A DNA stretch of 64,000 nt from Rhizorhabdus phycosphaerae (lineage in GTDB: Bacteria; Pseudomonadota; Alphaproteobacteria; Sphingomonadales; Sphingomonadaceae), in contig NZ_CP049107.1 in NCBI RefSeq assembly GCF_011044255.1, forward strand, positions 1,488,001-1,552,000, written 5' to 3'. Positions 50,996 to 60,865 of this stretch are shown piece by piece. Positions within the stretch are counted from its first letter, which is position 1, and each line of letters starts with the position of its first letter. The position numbers and the translations under genes are program-made. A model generated the notes under the pieces. That model was not told the origin of the DNA. It was given only the letters and a program-made list of their open reading frames with translations, and did not search any database.

Positions 50996-52761
50996 TCCGT
51001 TCCCTTCTCCTCGCCGGTTCGATGCTGTTCGTGCCGACACTGGCCCAGTCGCAGACGGTGATTCCGGCCGCGACGGCGGGTCTCGCCGCGGCGGCACAGC
51101 CGCTGGCGATCACCTCCGGCCTGACCGCCGATCAGAAGACCGCCTATCGGTCGATCTTCGCGGCCATCCGTGCGGGCGACTGGAGCACGGCGCAGGCCGG
51201 GATCGACGCCCTGCCCAACGGTCCGCTGACAGACGTGGCTCAGGCCGAACTGATCCTGGCCAAGGGGTCGCCCAAGATAGCCGACGACCGGCTCGCCGCG
51301 CTGTTGACGAGCGCGCCCGACCTGCCCGAGGCCCCGGATGTGGCGGCAATCGCGGCCAAGCGGGGCCTTTCCTCCGCCGCCCTGCCGGTGGCGCGCGATC
51401 TGGTTCGCTTCGCCGGGCCCTCGCGGCGCCAGACCGCCCGCAGCCTCAAGAATGACCGGGCGGCAGCGGCGCTCGCACAACAGGCGCTGCCTCTGCTCCG
51501 CGACGACCGCCCGAGCGAGGGCGAGGCGCTGGTGCAGGCGAAGCTCCCCGAACTGTCGCCGGAAGCGCAGGCCGAATGGCTGCAGCGTACCTCCTGGTCC
51601 TATTATCTGACCGGAGACGATGCCAATGCGCGCCGCGTGGCCGACCTTGCCCGATCGGGCGCGGGCGACTGGGCGGTACAGGCCAGCTGGGTCTCGGGCC
51701 TTGCCGCCTGGCGCCAGAAGGATTGCGCCGCGGCCGGCACCGCGTTCGAAGAGGTCGGAAGCCGCGCCCGCGATCCGGAGATGATGGCCGCCGGTCTGTT
51801 CTGGGCCAGCCGCGCCGACATGGCCTGCCAACATCCCGAACGGATCGAGCCCCGCCTGCGCACAGCCGCGCGGATGGGCGAGACCTTCTACGGGCTGATC
51901 GCAAAGGCAGCGCTCGGAATCGATGACGGCCGCGACGGCGGCGTCAAGCTGACCGCCGGCGACTGGGCTGCGATCGGCACCATAGCCAATGTCCGTCGCG
52001 CAACGGCGCTGGCCGAAATCGGCGAGACGGGCCTTGCCGAAACGATGCTCAGGCATCAGGCGCGGATCGGCCAGAGCCGCGACCATGAATCGCTGATCCA
52101 CCTCGCGGCCCGGCTCAACCTTCCCGCCGCGCAGATCTGGCTGGCACAGAACGGCCCGTCCGGTGCGCGCCTGTCGCCGTCCGCGCGCTATCCGATGCCG
52201 GCCTGGACCCCGGAATCGGGCTGGCGCGTCGACAAGTCGCTGGTGTTCGCCCATGCGCTGCAGGAATCGCGCTTCCGGACCGATGCGGTCAGTTCGGCGG
52301 GTGCCCGCGGCCTGATGCAGCTGATGCCGGGCACAGCGCAAATGGTAGCGCGCCACCTCGGCCGCTCTGTCGATACCGGCGCGCTGTTCCAGCCGACCAC
52401 CAATTTCGAGCTGGGCCAGGCCTATCTGCGCGAGCTGGCCGACAATGCCGGCGCCACCGGCGGGCTGCTGCCGAAGGTGATCGCCGCTTATAATGCGGGG
52501 CCCAATTCGGTGGCGAACTGGAACGCACGCGGGCGCAACCTGGCCGATCCGCTGCTGTTCATCGAATCCATCCCCTTCGTAGAGACGCGCGCCTATGTCG
52601 CGATCGTCCTGCGGAACTACTGGATGTATCAGCAGCATTCGGGTGCGAAGCCCGTCAGCCTTACGGCGATCGCGCAGGGAATGTGGCCGCGCTTCCCCGG
52701 CCTGCCGGGACAGCAGGCGGTGCGCCTGACGTCCATCGGCTCCACCGCCGCCGCAGACTGA
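50992..52761 (+). CDS. Soluble lytic murein transglycosylase
   Basis: This 589-residue periplasmic enzyme cleaves peptidoglycan glycan strands. It has a signal peptide (MIRSLLLAGSMLFVPTLAQSQ), a long helical superhelix resembling Slt, and a C-terminal lysozyme-like domain with the catalytic Glu425 (HALQESRFRTDAVSSAGARGLMQLMPGTA) and AYNAGPNSVANW. The start is the ATG at 50992, which overlaps the upstream stop. Confidence 0.93.
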   Translation: MIRSLLLAGSMLFVPTLAQSQTVIPAATAGLAAAAQPLAITSGLTADQKTAYRSIFAAIRAGDWSTAQAGIDALPNGPLTDVAQAELILAKGSPKIADDRLAALLTSAPDLPEAPDVAAIAAKRGLSSAALPVARDLVRFAGPSRRQTARSLKNDRAAAALAQQALPLLRDDRPSEGEALVQAKLPELSPEAQAEWLQRTSWSYYLTGDDANARRVADLARSGAGDWAVQASWVSGLAAWRQKDCAAAGTAFEEVGSRARDPEMMAAGLFWASRADMACQHPERIEPRLRTAARMGETFYGLIAKAALGIDDGRDGGVKLTAGDWAAIGTIANVRRATALAEIGETGLAETMLRHQARIGQSRDHESLIHLAARLNLPAAQIWLAQNGPSGARLSPSARYPMPAWTPESGWRVDKSLVFAHALQESRFRTDAVSSAGARGLMQLMPGTAQMVARHLGRSVDTGALFQPTTNFELGQAYLRELADNAGATGGLLPKVIAAYNAGPNSVANWNARGRNLADPLLFIESIPFVETRAYVAIVLRNYWMYQQHSGAKPVSLTAIAQGMWPRFPGLPGQQAVRLTSIGSTAAAD

Positions 52762-52773
52762 CGGGACCCACCT

Positions 52774-53301
52774 ATGCCGATCAAGGAAGATCTTCCCTTT
52801 CATCCGGTCCGGATCGCCGTCCTGACCGTCTCGGACAGCCGCGACCTGTCGACCGACAAATCCGGCGACACGCTGGTTGCGCGGATCGAGGGAGCCGGGC
52901 ATGTCGTGGCGGATCGTGCGATCGTGCGTGACGATGTCGACCTGATCGTCGCCAGCCTTCATGGCTGGATCGACGATCCCGAAGTCGACTGCGTGATCAC
53001 CACGGGCGGCACCGGCGTGACCGGACGCGACGTGACGCCCGAGGCATTCGCCCGGGTGTGGGACAAGGAAATCCCCGGCTTCGGCGAGCTGTTCCGCTGG
53101 CTGAGCTACGCCAAGATCGGGACATCGACCATCCAGTCGCGGGCGACAGCCGGGGTCGCACGCGGTACCTATATCTTCGCGCTGCCGGGATCGACGGGCG
53201 CGGTGAAGGACGGCTGGGACGATATATTGGTCTATCAGCTCGACAGCCGGCACATGCCCTGCAACTTCGTCGAACTGATGCCGCGCCTGACCGAGCGCTG
53301 A
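52774..53301 (+). CDS. moaB: Molybdenum cofactor biosynthesis protein MoaB
   Basis: This 175-residue MoaB/MogA-family protein adenylates molybdopterin. It shows [19 protein letters not shown], the binding loop [16 protein letters not shown] and [15 protein letters not shown]. It lies 12 bases after the lytic transglycosylase gene. A hairpin follows its stop. Confidence 0.93.
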   Translation: MPIKEDLPFHPVRIAVLTVSDSRDLSTDKSGDTLVARIEGAGHVVADRAIVRDDVDLIVASLHGWIDDPEVDCVITTGGTGVTGRDVTPEAFARVWDKEIPGFGELFRWLSYAKIGTSTIQSRATAGVARGTYIFALPGSTGAVKDGWDDILVYQLDSRHMPCNFVELMPRLTER

Positions 53302-53305
53302 GGGA

Positions 53306-53321
53306 GCCGGCTTGCGCCGGC
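53306..53321. terminator. Hairpin between convergent moaB and hemerythrin genes
   Basis: GCCGGC-TTGC-GCCGGC forms a 6-bp perfect stem; flanking GGG and CCC may extend it. It lies between the moaB stop (53301) and the hemerythrin stop (53333), so it could end both transcripts. Confidence 0.6.
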
Positions 53322-53332
53322 CCCTTCCCGCA

Positions 53333-53884
53333 TCAGGCCAGTTTGAGGCCTTCCTTGTTCATCGCATGGGTCAGATGGGCGGTCTCGTCCTCGTCCAGCA
53401 GTCCGCGCAGGCGAGGGAAGACCTTCTTCTCCTCCTCCTGCATATGCTCCTCGAGCATGGCGCGGAAGTCGCCGACCTTGGCGAGGAACTGGGGATGGTC
53501 GTTGTCCATCTCGCCCAGCTCGAACAGATATTGCTTCACATAGCCATGATCGCCGTTGAGCTTGTCGGCGTCGGCGGCCTGCCCATGGGTGCGCAGCACC
53601 GCATAGACCGCATTCTCCTCTTCCAGCGCATGCTTCGCCAATGCATGGCCGATCTGGGTCAGCAACATCGACCGCCGAACCTTGTGACCGTTCTCGGTCG
53701 CTTCGAGCTGATCGAACAGCGCCAGCACCGCCTTATGCTCGGCCGCCAGCGCTTCGTCCCACTCGCCGGCCATGAAAGTCGGCGCCTGAACGAAAATCTT
53801 GCGCACCGCATTTGCGGCCAGGCCAGCGGTCAGGCCCGCCGCCGCACCGATCGCGAAACTCCGCGTGGTCTTGTCGTCCAACAT
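53333..53884 (-). CDS. Hemerythrin-domain protein
   Basis: This 183-residue protein has an N-terminal hydrophobic helix (residues 10-26) and a hemerythrin HHE fold that could bind a di-iron centre: His50, His85 with Glu89, His113, and His147 with Glu151 (EEHMQEEEKKVFPRL). Such proteins sense or store oxygen or iron. GGAGAG precedes the ATG. Confidence 0.85.
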   Translation of the reverse strand: MLDDKTTRSFAIGAAAGLTAGLAANAVRKIFVQAPTFMAGEWDEALAAEHKAVLALFDQLEATENGHKVRRSMLLTQIGHALAKHALEEENAVYAVLRTHGQAADADKLNGDHGYVKQYLFELGEMDNDHPQFLAKVGDFRAMLEEHMQEEEKKVFPRLRGLLDEDETAHLTHAMNKEGLKLA

Positions 53885-53972
53885 GGCAAATCTCTCCTCT
53901 TCGGTTGCGCGGGAAACGAACGAGGAGGGACGCAGTTGCCAAATCGAAGGTGAAACAACCTGTTAAGGCAGG

Positions 53973-55061
53973 TCAGAAAAGCGCGAGCTGCTGACCTGGA
54001 GCGTGGAACAGGTCGGTGCGAAGCGCAAAGCGCATGCCGCCCAAGCCCTGTTTTCGGCAGGCAAGCCTGAAGCGGGCAAGCAATGCCTCGGCATAAGCCC
54101 CCTTGGGCCGGAAGCGGTCGAAAAAGGCGCCTTCATTGTCCTTGCCGTCGCGCATGCCGGAGATGAGCGACATGACGCGGGCGGCCCGGTCGGGATAATG
54201 CACCGCCAGCCATTCGCGGAACAGCGGCGAGACCTCGTGCGGCAGGCGCACGACGATCGAGAAGGCGCCGCTTGCTCCGGCCCGGGCGCCGGCCTCGACG
54301 ATAGCCTCGATCTCATGGTCGGTGATCGCGGGGACCACGGGCGACACGCTGATCGATACCGGAATCCTCGCATCGGCCAGCGCCCTGATCGCGGCGATGC
54401 GGCGCGCCGGAGCCGAGGCGCGCGGCTCCATCCGCCGGGCAATGACGGGATCGAGCGTCGTTACCGACATCATCACGGCGGCAAGACCCTTTTCCGCCAT
54501 CGGTCCGAGAAGATCGATGTCGCGCAGGATGCGCGCGGATTTGGTGGTGATAGCGACGGGATGATCATGTTCCGCCAGCACTTCGAGCAGGCCCCGCATG
54601 ATCCGCAGCCGCCCTTCGACGGGCTGATAGGGGTCGGTATTGGTTCCGATCGCCATAGGCTCGCACTGATAGCCCGGCCGCGCCAGCTCGCGCCGGAGAA
54701 GCTCGGGCGCACCGGGCTTGGCGAAGAGCTTCGTCTCGAAGTCGAGACCGGGCGACAGGTTGTGATAGGCGTGGGTCGGCCGCGCGAAGCAGTAGATGCA
54801 GCCATGTTCGCAACCCCGATAGGGATTGATCGAGCGATCGAACGGAATGTCGGGCGAGCGGTTGCGGCTGATGATCGTCCGCGGGGTTTCCATGGTGACC
54901 TCGGTCCGAAGGACGGGGCCTTCGCCATCCACCTCCTCCCGCGCGTCGAGCCAGTCGCCGTCCTCCTCACGCCCGCGATCGTCGAAACGGCCGCTCAGCC
55001 CGGCGCTCACGGCTCCGCGTCCATGCACGGGCAGCGGCAGAGGCTTTGGCGAGTCGGGCAT
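53973..55061 (-). CDS. PA0069-family radical SAM protein
   Basis: This 362-residue protein has the radical SAM cluster motif Cys-x3-Cys-x2-Cys in NPYRGCEHGCIYCFARPTHAY, close to the spore photoproduct lyase-like group, with TNTDPYQPVEGRLRIMRGLLEVL and ITTKSARILRDIDLL typical of that set. The reaction is unknown. Its N-terminal 60 residues are charged and loosely conserved. It is alone between the hemerythrin and cvpA genes. Confidence 0.85.
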   Translation of the reverse strand: MPDSPKPLPLPVHGRGAVSAGLSGRFDDRGREEDGDWLDAREEVDGEGPVLRTEVTMETPRTIISRNRSPDIPFDRSINPYRGCEHGCIYCFARPTHAYHNLSPGLDFETKLFAKPGAPELLRRELARPGYQCEPMAIGTNTDPYQPVEGRLRIMRGLLEVLAEHDHPVAITTKSARILRDIDLLGPMAEKGLAAVMMSVTTLDPVIARRMEPRASAPARRIAAIRALADARIPVSISVSPVVPAITDHEIEAIVEAGARAGASGAFSIVVRLPHEVSPLFREWLAVHYPDRAARVMSLISGMRDGKDNEGAFFDRFRPKGAYAEALLARFRLACRKQGLGGMRFALRTDLFHAPGQQLALF

Positions 55062-55117
55062 GGAAGGAACATAACAAGAACAATTACAGCGGCAAGCCGC
55101 GTCGATCGGGCCGGCGT

Positions 55118-55669
55118 CTATTTGGTTGTGGTGGAGTCCGCCTTGCCTTCGCCGATCAGGCCACCGGCCTTGCGCCGATTGCCCACCCAGTCGACGATGG
55201 CACGTCCGGTGGCGTTGAGCAGCGGATGCGTGCGCGAACTGCGCATCCAGCCGGGCCGTTCGGCCGTCGCGCCGTAGAGCGTGTCATAGCCGAGATTGAT
55301 CAGCAGATAGCCGAGCGTGACGATGATCAGCCCCTTGAGCGCGCCGAAACCGAAACCCAGCACGCGGTCGAGCGGGCCCAGCACCGAAGTCCGCATCCGC
55401 TGGCCCAGCGATGCCCCGACGAGCTTTCCGGCCGCATAGACGATAAGGAAGATCAGGACGAAGGCGAGTACGCTGGCCCCGCTGGGGCTGCCGACGAAGC
55501 CCATCGCCATCTTCGTACCGGTCGCATGAAACAGCTTGAGCGCGAAGATCGCGGCGACCCAGGAGAAGAGCGAGATCACCTCGGAGACGAAGCCGCGCAT
55601 CACGCCGAAAAGCCCGCCGCCGAAGATGGCAAGCAGGACGATGATGTCGAGGCCGGTCAATCCATGCAT
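55118..55669 (-). CDS. cvpA: CvpA family membrane protein
   Basis: This 183-residue inner-membrane protein has four hydrophobic helices (ideal CvpA pattern: LDIIVLLAIFGGGLFGVMRGF at the start, VLAFVLIFLIVYAAGKLV in the middle, ALKGLIIVTLGYLLI). In E. coli cvpA is linked to colicin V production and purF. It lies 12 bases downstream of radA on the same strand. Confidence 0.9.
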   Translation of the reverse strand: MHGLTGLDIIVLLAIFGGGLFGVMRGFVSEVISLFSWVAAIFALKLFHATGTKMAMGFVGSPSGASVLAFVLIFLIVYAAGKLVGASLGQRMRTSVLGPLDRVLGFGFGALKGLIIVTLGYLLINLGYDTLYGATAERPGWMRSSRTHPLLNATGRAIVDWVGNRRKAGGLIGEGKADSTTTK

Positions 55670-55681
55670 AGGCAGCGCTTG

Positions 55682-57049
55682 CTATCGACGGCCGAGGATA
55701 TGGTCAACGAGCGCGCCCAGGCTGGAGAAACTCTCCTGCCGCATTCCCTTGCTGGCCGGCTCCTTGCCGGCAGGTGCCCAGGCCTGGGCAAAGCCGAGCT
55801 TGGCCGATTCCTTCAGGCGCAATCCGGCATGCGCGACGGGTCGCACCTCGCCGGACAGAGCGATCTCGCCGAACAGCACGCAGTCGATCGGGACCGGCCT
55901 CTCCGCCAGCGCCGATACCAGCGCGGCGGCAACCGCCATGTCCGCCGCCGGATCGGACACGCGATAGCCGCCGGCAATGTTGAGATAGACCTCGGCCGTC
56001 GAAAAGCTGAGCCCGCAGCGCGCCTCCAGCACGGCGAGGATCATCGCCAGCCGGCCCGAATCCCATCCGACCACCGCCCGGCGCGGCGTGGCGCCGCTCT
56101 GCAGCCGCACGGTGAGCGCCTGAATCTCCACAAGGACCGGTCGCGTGCCCTCCATCGCCGGGAACACCGTCGCTCCGCTCACCCCCTCGCCTCGCGAGGT
56201 GAGGAACAGGGCGCTGGGATTGGCGACCTCGCTCAACCCCTCCTCCGCCATGGCGAAGACGCCGATCTCGTCGGTCCCGCCGAAGCGGTTCTTGGCCGCG
56301 CGCAGGATACGATATTGGTGGCTGCGCTCGCCCTCGAAGCTGAGCACGGTATCGACCATATGCTCGAGCACGCGCGGCCCGGCGATCGAACCGTCCTTGG
56401 TGACGTGGCCGACAAGCACGAGCGAGGTACCGCGCTCCTTGGCGAAGCGGATCAGTTCCTGGGCCGATGCGCGCACCTGGCTGACCGTGCCCGGCGCGCC
56501 CTCGATCTGGTCGCTGTGCATCGTCTGGATCGAGTCGATCACCAGAAGCGAGGGGGGCATGCGCTCCATCGTCGTCAATATGTCGCGCACCGACGTCGCC
56601 GCCGCGAGCTGGACCGGAGACTGGCCCAACCCGAGCCTGCGCGCGCGCAGGCGCACCTGGTCGGCGGCTTCCTCGCCCGAGATATAGGCCACCGGCTGGC
56701 CCGCCATCGCCATCCGCGCTGCCGCCTGCAGAAGCAGCGTCGACTTGCCGATGCCCGGATCGCCGCCGATCAACGTCGCCGAACCCGGCACCACACCGCC
56801 GCCCAGCGCGCGGTCGAACTCGGCGATCCCGGTGCTCCAGCGCTTCGGCAGCGGGATATCGGCATCGAGCCCGACCATCTCGATCGCCCGCCCGCCGGTG
56901 CGAAGATCATGCTTGGCAGCGAAAACAGTCGCCTTGGCGCTGTCCTCGATGAGGCTGTTCCACTCGCCGCAATCGGCGCACTGCCCCTGCCAGCGGGTCG
57001 CCACGCTTCCACAGGCCTGACAGACATAACGCTTCTGCGGCTTCGCCAT
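55682..57049 (-). CDS. radA: DNA repair protein RadA
   Basis: This 455-residue RecA-related ATPase (Sms) processes recombination branches. It has the N-terminal zinc finger (YVCQACGSVATRWQGQCADCGEW), the Walker A GGDPGIGKST, the RadA-specific KNRFGGTDEIGVF and a Lon-protease-like C-terminal domain (about 275-455). Length is normal. Confidence 0.96.
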   Translation of the reverse strand: MAKPQKRYVCQACGSVATRWQGQCADCGEWNSLIEDSAKATVFAAKHDLRTGGRAIEMVGLDADIPLPKRWSTGIAEFDRALGGGVVPGSATLIGGDPGIGKSTLLLQAAARMAMAGQPVAYISGEEAADQVRLRARRLGLGQSPVQLAAATSVRDILTTMERMPPSLLVIDSIQTMHSDQIEGAPGTVSQVRASAQELIRFAKERGTSLVLVGHVTKDGSIAGPRVLEHMVDTVLSFEGERSHQYRILRAAKNRFGGTDEIGVFAMAEEGLSEVANPSALFLTSRGEGVSGATVFPAMEGTRPVLVEIQALTVRLQSGATPRRAVVGWDSGRLAMILAVLEARCGLSFSTAEVYLNIAGGYRVSDPAADMAVAAALVSALAERPVPIDCVLFGEIALSGEVRPVAHAGLRLKESAKLGFAQAWAPAGKEPASKGMRQESFSSLGALVDHILGRR

Positions 57050-57066
57050 CGATCCGGGAGATCCTC

Positions 57067-57273
57067 TTGAATATCGAACAAAAGGAGTACATCATCGCCG
57101 GCACCATGACAAGCGATCCCAGCGAAGAGCGGGCAAGGGCCCGGCTCGCCGAACTCCTGACGCGCGGCGAACGGCGGCTGCCCGATCCGGAAGAGCGGGC
57201 GCGACAGCGCATCTGGAATCGGGCAACGGAGCAGGAGCGGCGGCGGATGCTCAAGGATTGCGGCTGGCTCTGA
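57067..57273 (+). CDS. Small hypothetical protein
   Basis: This is a reading frame of 68 residues from a TTG at 57067 with GGGAG six bases before it, or 55 residues from the ATG at 57106. The C-terminal half is a charged helix (EERARARLAELLTRGERRLPDPEERARQRIWNRATEQERRRMLKDCGWL). It is divergent from radA. No function is recognised; the start is uncertain. Confidence 0.5.
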   Translation: MNIEQKEYIIAGTMTSDPSEERARARLAELLTRGERRLPDPEERARQRIWNRATEQERRRMLKDCGWL

Positions 57274-57299
57274 TCCGCCGCAGCCGCTAAGCCCTCGCC

Positions 57300-59615
57300 A
57301 TGCGGGAGAAGGAACTGCGGCTCGCGCTGGTCTGCTACGGCGGAGTCAGCCTTGCCGTCTACATGCACGGGATCACCAAGGAGCTATGGCGCCTCGTCCG
57401 CGCCAGCCGCGCCTTCCACGACGGCGAGGCGAGCGGCCCCGGCAGCGAAGCCATCTATCGCCAGATTCTGGAGCGGGTGCAGGCCGATAAAGGGCTGCGC
57501 CTGCGCGTCCTGATCGACGTCATCGCCGGCGCCAGCGCTGGCGGCATGAACGGCGTCTTTCTGGGCCATGCAATCTCGACCGGGCAGTCGCTGGAACCGC
57601 TGACCGACCTGTGGCTCGACAAGGCGGACGTCGAGGTCCTGCTCGATCCGGACGCCCGCCCGCTGTCGCGCTTCTCCAAGATCTGGGCCGTGCCCTTCGC
57701 CTGGATGCTCGCCCGTCGGCGCGGCGGCGCAGTGGAGCGCACCGTGGCGCCCGAGACGCGCGCCGAGGTGCGCCGCAAGCTGTCGGGCTTCGTCCGCGCG
57801 CGCTGGTTCAATCCGCCCTTCGGCGGCCCGACCTTCTCGAATCTGATCCTGGATGCGTTCGACGCGATGGAGAAAAGCGAGGCGGGCCCGCCGCTCCTGC
57901 CGCCGCGGCAGCCACTCGACGTGACCGTCACCGTGACCGACTTCCATGGTTATAATCAGCGCCTGCGGCTGCACAGCCCCGAACAGGCCGAGGAGCGCGA
58001 GCATCGGCTGACCATCGGCTTCACCGACCGTGGCGTCGACGGACGGCAGTTGGCGGATCCTGCCGAACTCACCTTCGCTGCCCGGGCCACGGCCAGCTTC
58101 CCCGGCGCCTTCCCGCCCTTCAATGTCGATGAGCTCGACAAGGTGCTGAAGGCCCGCAAACGCGACTGGCCCGGCCGCGAGGCGTTCCTCCATCGCATCT
58201 TTCCCCGCGCCGCCGTCAGCGGCAGTCCCGAGGATCTGGTTCTGATCGACGGCTCGGTGCTGGCGAACGCGCCCTTCAGGCCGGCGATCGAGGCGCTGCG
58301 CAACCGCCCCGCGCGTCGCGAGGTCGATCGCCGCTTCCTGTATCTCGATCCCACCGCCAATGTTCAGGCTCCACCGGAACGCCACAGCGACGGCATCGTC
58401 CGCCTGCCGGGCTTCTTCGCCACGATCTTCGGCGCCATATCGACGATCCCCCGAGAACAGCCGATCCGCGAGAATCTCGAGCTGATCGAGCAGCGCTCGG
58501 TACGGATCGCCCAGACGCGCCGGATCATCGAGGCGATCCGGCCGGAGGTCGACGCCGCCGTCGACGCCGCGATGGGACGCCAGATCCTGATCTATCGCCC
58601 CAGCGCCGAGCGGATCGGCCTGTGGCGACAGCGCGCCCATACGCAGGCGGCGCGACAGGCCGGCTTTACCTATGCCGGCTACGGCCAGCTCAAGCTGACC
58701 ACGATCGTCGAGGAACTGGCATCCACGATCGCCCTGCTCGCAGGGATCGAAGATTCGGGCGAACAGCTGGGGATAAGGCGCACCATAGCCGGCCTGATCC
58801 GAGAACGCGGCTTCGAGGAGCCCGACGCCCTGCGGGCTGGCGACACCAATGCGGCCATGATCGACTTCTTCCGCCAGCATGATCTGGGTTTCCGTATCCG
58901 GCGGCTGCGCTTCCTCGCCGATCGGCTGACCGAGATCGAGGCCGCGCAGGACCGGCAAAACCAGGACGGGCTGCAGGCGGCGCGCGACGCGATCTATGGT
59001 TCGCTGGCACCCTATCTGGCGCTGCAGATGCGCGACCACTATGATCGCCCGGTCGTCGCGGCCGCGCAGCGTTTCGAGGAAGATCCCGAGACGGCGCTGT
59101 CGAGCATCGCTGCGATCCGCAATCTCGAAATGCTCGACCTGGACACCGACCGCGCCATCGCGGCGATGCTCCCGCGCCTCGCCCGGGCCGATCGTCGTGC
59201 GCTGTTGCTCGCCTATCTCGGCTTCGGCTTCTACGACCTTGCCACGCTGTCGCTCATCCGGCCGCAGGGGGCGCAGGAATTCCATTCGATCCAGGTGGAC
59301 CGCATCTCACCCGACGATGCGGGTTCGATCCGCCAGGGCGGTGCAGCCGCCACGCTGAAGGGCATCGAACTGAATCTGTTCGGCGCCTTCTTCTGCCGTG
59401 CCTATCGCGAGAATGACTATCTCTGGGGCCGGCTCCACGGGGCCGAGCGCATGATCGACGTGCTGATATCGACGCTGCCGGAGGAGCACGGTTTCGATGC
59501 GGACGAAGTTCAGCAGCTGAAACGGAGCCTGTTTCATGCGATACTCGACGAGGAACGCGATAGGCTTGGCACCATCGGCGCGCAGATCGCCGAGATAGAG
59601 CGGGAAATCGGCTGA
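57300..59615 (+). CDS. Patatin-like phospholipase
   Basis: This 771-residue protein has an N-terminal patatin-like catalytic domain: Ser79 in GASAGGMNGVFLGHA and Asp317 in LIDGSVLANAPF form the dyad. The start RLALVCYGGVSLAVYMHGITKEL resembles DUF3376-linked patatins, and the remaining ~400 residues are helical and unrecognised. It may hydrolyse membrane lipids. It follows a small gene by 26 bases. Confidence 0.85.
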   Translation: MREKELRLALVCYGGVSLAVYMHGITKELWRLVRASRAFHDGEASGPGSEAIYRQILERVQADKGLRLRVLIDVIAGASAGGMNGVFLGHAISTGQSLEPLTDLWLDKADVEVLLDPDARPLSRFSKIWAVPFAWMLARRRGGAVERTVAPETRAEVRRKLSGFVRARWFNPPFGGPTFSNLILDAFDAMEKSEAGPPLLPPRQPLDVTVTVTDFHGYNQRLRLHSPEQAEEREHRLTIGFTDRGVDGRQLADPAELTFAARATASFPGAFPPFNVDELDKVLKARKRDWPGREAFLHRIFPRAAVSGSPEDLVLIDGSVLANAPFRPAIEALRNRPARREVDRRFLYLDPTANVQAPPERHSDGIVRLPGFFATIFGAISTIPREQPIRENLELIEQRSVRIAQTRRIIEAIRPEVDAAVDAAMGRQILIYRPSAERIGLWRQRAHTQAARQAGFTYAGYGQLKLTTIVEELASTIALLAGIEDSGEQLGIRRTIAGLIRERGFEEPDALRAGDTNAAMIDFFRQHDLGFRIRRLRFLADRLTEIEAAQDRQNQDGLQAARDAIYGSLAPYLALQMRDHYDRPVVAAAQRFEEDPETALSSIAAIRNLEMLDLDTDRAIAAMLPRLARADRRALLLAYLGFGFYDLATLSLIRPQGAQEFHSIQVDRISPDDAGSIRQGGAAATLKGIELNLFGAFFCRAYRENDYLWGRLHGAERMIDVLISTLPEEHGFDADEVQQLKRSLFHAILDEERDRLGTIGAQIAEIEREIG

Positions 59616-59690
59616 TCGGCGCAGATTCGCGCGGTTGCCCTCTCGCATCCATGGGTTGACCGCGTCGCATCGCTGGGGGACAAGCAGCGC

Positions 59691-59984
59691 ATGCATTTCC
59701 TGAAGACCTTGTTCTGGGTGATCCTGACCGTCGTCGCGGCGGTCTTTTCGACACGGAACTGGACGCCGGTCTCGATCAATCTGTGGGCCGGCCTGACTGC
59801 GGATGTGAAGCTTCCCCTGTTGTTGTTGATGGGAGCGTTGATCGGCTTTCTGCCGACCTATGCGATCCACCGCACGCGGATGTGGCGGCTGCACCGGCGC
59901 ATCGACACGCTGGAACGCAATAGCGCCTTGGCGGCGCCGGTCGTCCCCGCTACGGCGCAGCCGGACCCGATACCGACGGAATAG
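59691..59984 (+). CDS. LapA/DUF1049-domain membrane protein
   Basis: This 97-residue protein has two hydrophobic segments (TLFWVILTVVAAVFSTRNW and LPLLLLMGALIGFLPTYAI) and the ending HRRIDTLE typical of LapA, involved in lipopolysaccharide assembly. It lies six bases upstream of pyrF on the same strand. Confidence 0.85.
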   Translation: MHFLKTLFWVILTVVAAVFSTRNWTPVSINLWAGLTADVKLPLLLLMGALIGFLPTYAIHRTRMWRLHRRIDTLERNSALAAPVVPATAQPDPIPTE

Positions 59985-59990
59985 ACCCTC

Positions 59991-60671
59991 ATGAGCCGCA
60001 GCCCGATCTACGTTGCCATCGACACGCCCGACATCGCCCGGGCCAAGGATATAGCGGCGCGCGTCCGCAACCATGTCGGCGGCATCAAGCTCGGCCTCGA
60101 ATTCTTCAGCGCCCATGGCCAGGCCGGCGTCCGCGAAATGGCAGCGCTCGATCTTCCGATCTTCCTCGACCTGAAACTGCACGACATTCCCAACACCGTC
60201 GCCAAGGCGGTGCAGGCGCTCAACGGTCTGAAACCGGCGATCCTGACGGTCCATGCGGCCGGTGGGCTGGCAATGATGGAGGATGCGAAGGCCGCCGCTC
60301 CCGTCGGCACGAAGGTCGTCGCGGTCACCGTGCTGACCAGCCTCGATCATGACGACCTTTCCGCGATCGGCGTGGAAGGCGATCCCCATGCGCAGGTCGA
60401 GCGCCTGACGCTGCTGGCGAAGCAGGCCGGCCTCGACGGCGTGGTCTGTTCGGGCAATGAGGTGAAGGCCGCCAAGAAGCTTTGGCCGAACGGCTATTTC
60501 GTCGTGCCCGGCATTCGCCCGGCCGACGGCAAGAGCCACGCAGACCAGAAGCGCGTGATGACGCCGCGTCAGGCACTCGACCAGGGCGCGTCGATCCTCG
60601 TCATCGGCCGCCCGATCACCCAGGCCGAGGACCCGGACCAGGCCGCACGGGCGATCGAGGCCACGCTCTGA
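59991..60671 (+). CDS. pyrF: Orotidine 5'-phosphate decarboxylase
   Basis: This 226-residue enzyme makes UMP from OMP. It shows VAIDTPDIARAKDIAARV, the catalytic DLKLHDIPNTVAKAV (Asp-Lys-Asp network), and ILVIGRPITQAEDPDQAARAI at the phosphate-binding end. Length is normal. Confidence 0.95.
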   Translation: MSRSPIYVAIDTPDIARAKDIAARVRNHVGGIKLGLEFFSAHGQAGVREMAALDLPIFLDLKLHDIPNTVAKAVQALNGLKPAILTVHAAGGLAMMEDAKAAAPVGTKVVAVTVLTSLDHDDLSAIGVEGDPHAQVERLTLLAKQAGLDGVVCSGNEVKAAKKLWPNGYFVVPGIRPADGKSHADQKRVMTPRQALDQGASILVIGRPITQAEDPDQAARAIEATL

Positions 60672-60865
60672 CCTCGCGTCGGGTCGAGGAGACCGGACTG
60701 CTCCTTCGCGAAGGCGGGGGATTCACCCTCAAAAGCGATAGCGGGCCGGTTTACCGGCTCGAACTTTCCCGCACACCGGTCGACCTGGTGGAGAAGCGCG
60801 TGCGGATAGCCGGCTTGCTCATCGATGAAGCTACACTTGAGGCCGAAGGCGTCCAGCCAGGCTGA
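60668..60865 (+). CDS. DUF5818-like small protein, start unclear
   Basis: This reading frame codes about 65 residues (TSRRVEETGLLLREGGGFTLKSDSGPVYRLELSRTPVDLVEKRVRIAGLLIDE) resembling a small domain family that I recall as DUF5818. No ATG, GTG or TTG is suitably placed; a CTG at 60668 overlaps the pyrF stop as CTGA, the place where an ATGA overlap would be expected. Either CTG is used or the start lies inside pyrF. The function is unknown. Confidence 0.5.
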   Translation: MTSRRVEETGLLLREGGGFTLKSDSGPVYRLELSRTPVDLVEKRVRIAGLLIDEATLEAEGVQPG

